Position numbers and translations under genes: made by a program. The notes beneath the pieces were generated by a model, which saw nothing but the letters and a program-made list of their open reading frames with translations, had not been told where the DNA came from and did no database searches. 30,364 bases of DNA from Pleurotus djamor. Taxonomy: Eukaryota; Basidiomycota; Agaricomycetes; Agaricales; Pleurotaceae. Shown here piece by piece: positions 29,821 through 30,364 of this stretch; positions within the stretch are counted from its first letter, which is position 1; each line of letters begins with the position of its first letter. The stretch is taken from the NCBI GenBank assembly GCA_029747585.1, contig JAPEVF010000559.1, positions 1 through 30,364 on the forward strand, read 5' to 3'.

Positions 29821-30364
29821 ATGGAATCCTATCCAGAACCACTCGAACAGGTGACGATTATCGGGCATGCTCCTTCGAAAGGGTCCAGCGACTGACTTTT
29901 TGCTCCGTTTTGCAGGCCTTCCAGCGCGTGGAAGAAGAGTGCAAGCGACGCGCCCAGCAGGAGGAGGAGTGGGCAAAGCCCCAGCGGAGCAACAGTGAAA
30001 TCCCCTCAGTAATACCTAAAGACCGACGGAGAGGGAGCGTGTCGATATCTAAACTCGGAGAGGTGAGTAACATCCGCACCACGTCTCTACGGGAAGAGTA
30101 ACGGAGAGCTNNNTNCATNNCNTGAAGGGTTAATGCGCGAGCAGACCGGGAGACTTCACCTGACTTCGCTTTGGTTTTTTCCAGACCAGTCATGAAGTCG
30201 GCGACGAGGCGAGATCGGGTGGGAAGGCCAAAGCTACAAAGAATAAATGGTCGGTTTGAAAAATGAGGCAACTAGACATACCATGCCTCCGTAACGGTGT
30301 CGACACGCCAGTCAACGGTGCTTTCGTTGGGACGAATGTGGCGGTACCAAAAGGTGAGGGCGGC
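29821..30364 (+). CDS. Coiled-coil protein of unknown function, 5' part
   Basis: Incomplete at the window end. Exons 29821-29850 (MESYPEPLEQ), 29916-30062 and 30185-30253, and probably 30312-30353, which ends at a GTGAGG donor. Exon 2 holds a strongly charged helix (AFQRVEEECKRRAQQEEEWA), then SVIPKDRRRGSVSISKLGE, a basic Ser-rich segment with a possible RRxS kinase site. Exon 3 is Gly/Lys-rich (SGGKAKATKNKW). If the third intron is not removed, a TGA at 30257-30259 would end the protein at 84 residues. All junctions are phase 0. Undetermined bases at 30111-30121 fall inside the second intron. No domain recognised. Confidence 0.6.

Noticed and set aside
1..30364. tRNA, rRNA, CRISPR arrays, transposons or long terminal repeats
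   Set aside because: No cloverleaf-like boxes, regular spaced repeats, transposase motifs or long inverted or direct repeats were seen by eye.

Overview
The window reads as nuclear DNA of a mushroom-forming basidiomycete (Agaricomycetes). The genes are compact, packed on both strands and split by many 48-60 nt GT-AG introns. They include families typical of such genomes: tandem BTB/POZ genes, MYND-finger genes, a HET-domain relic and a GH28 pectinase. Exon structures were assigned by hand from splice signals, reading phase and comparison among paralogues inside the window; no homology search was possible.

Left part (1-7.0 kb), mostly single-copy genes: the 3' end of a papain-like cysteine peptidase (+), clathrin light chain (-), an exo-polygalacturonase-type GH28 enzyme (+), a proline iminopeptidase-like hydrolase (-), a two-TM protein of unknown function (+) and an Rtc3/SBDS-fold protein (-). 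A gene-free stretch of about 1 kb follows.

Middle (7.8-15 kb): three tandem + strand paralogues, each with five exons and about 375-385 residues, built of T-x-N-G-x-I-type beta-solenoid repeats (DUF4097/DUF7330-like). Next come a broken HET-domain pseudogene (-) and an intact single-exon PARG-type macrodomain enzyme (+).

Right part (15.5-26.7 kb): an array of eight BTB/POZ paralogues, three on + and five on -, falling into three structural classes that share one intron framework. A small unrelated coiled-coil gene sits between the two arms. The last BTB gene is divergent from two tandem seven-exon MYND zinc-finger genes (+). The window ends inside a coiled-coil gene (+).

The BTB, MYND and beta-solenoid sets look like local gene families expanding by tandem duplication. 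BTB proteins are often Cul3 adaptors and MYND fingers bind proline-rich peptides, but nothing in the sequence proves that these genes work together. Three isolated N bases (4057, 17078, 23439) and an 8-G run (17134-17141) sit next to homopolymers. At least three of these four disturb reading frames in a way that points to consensus errors rather than real mutations.
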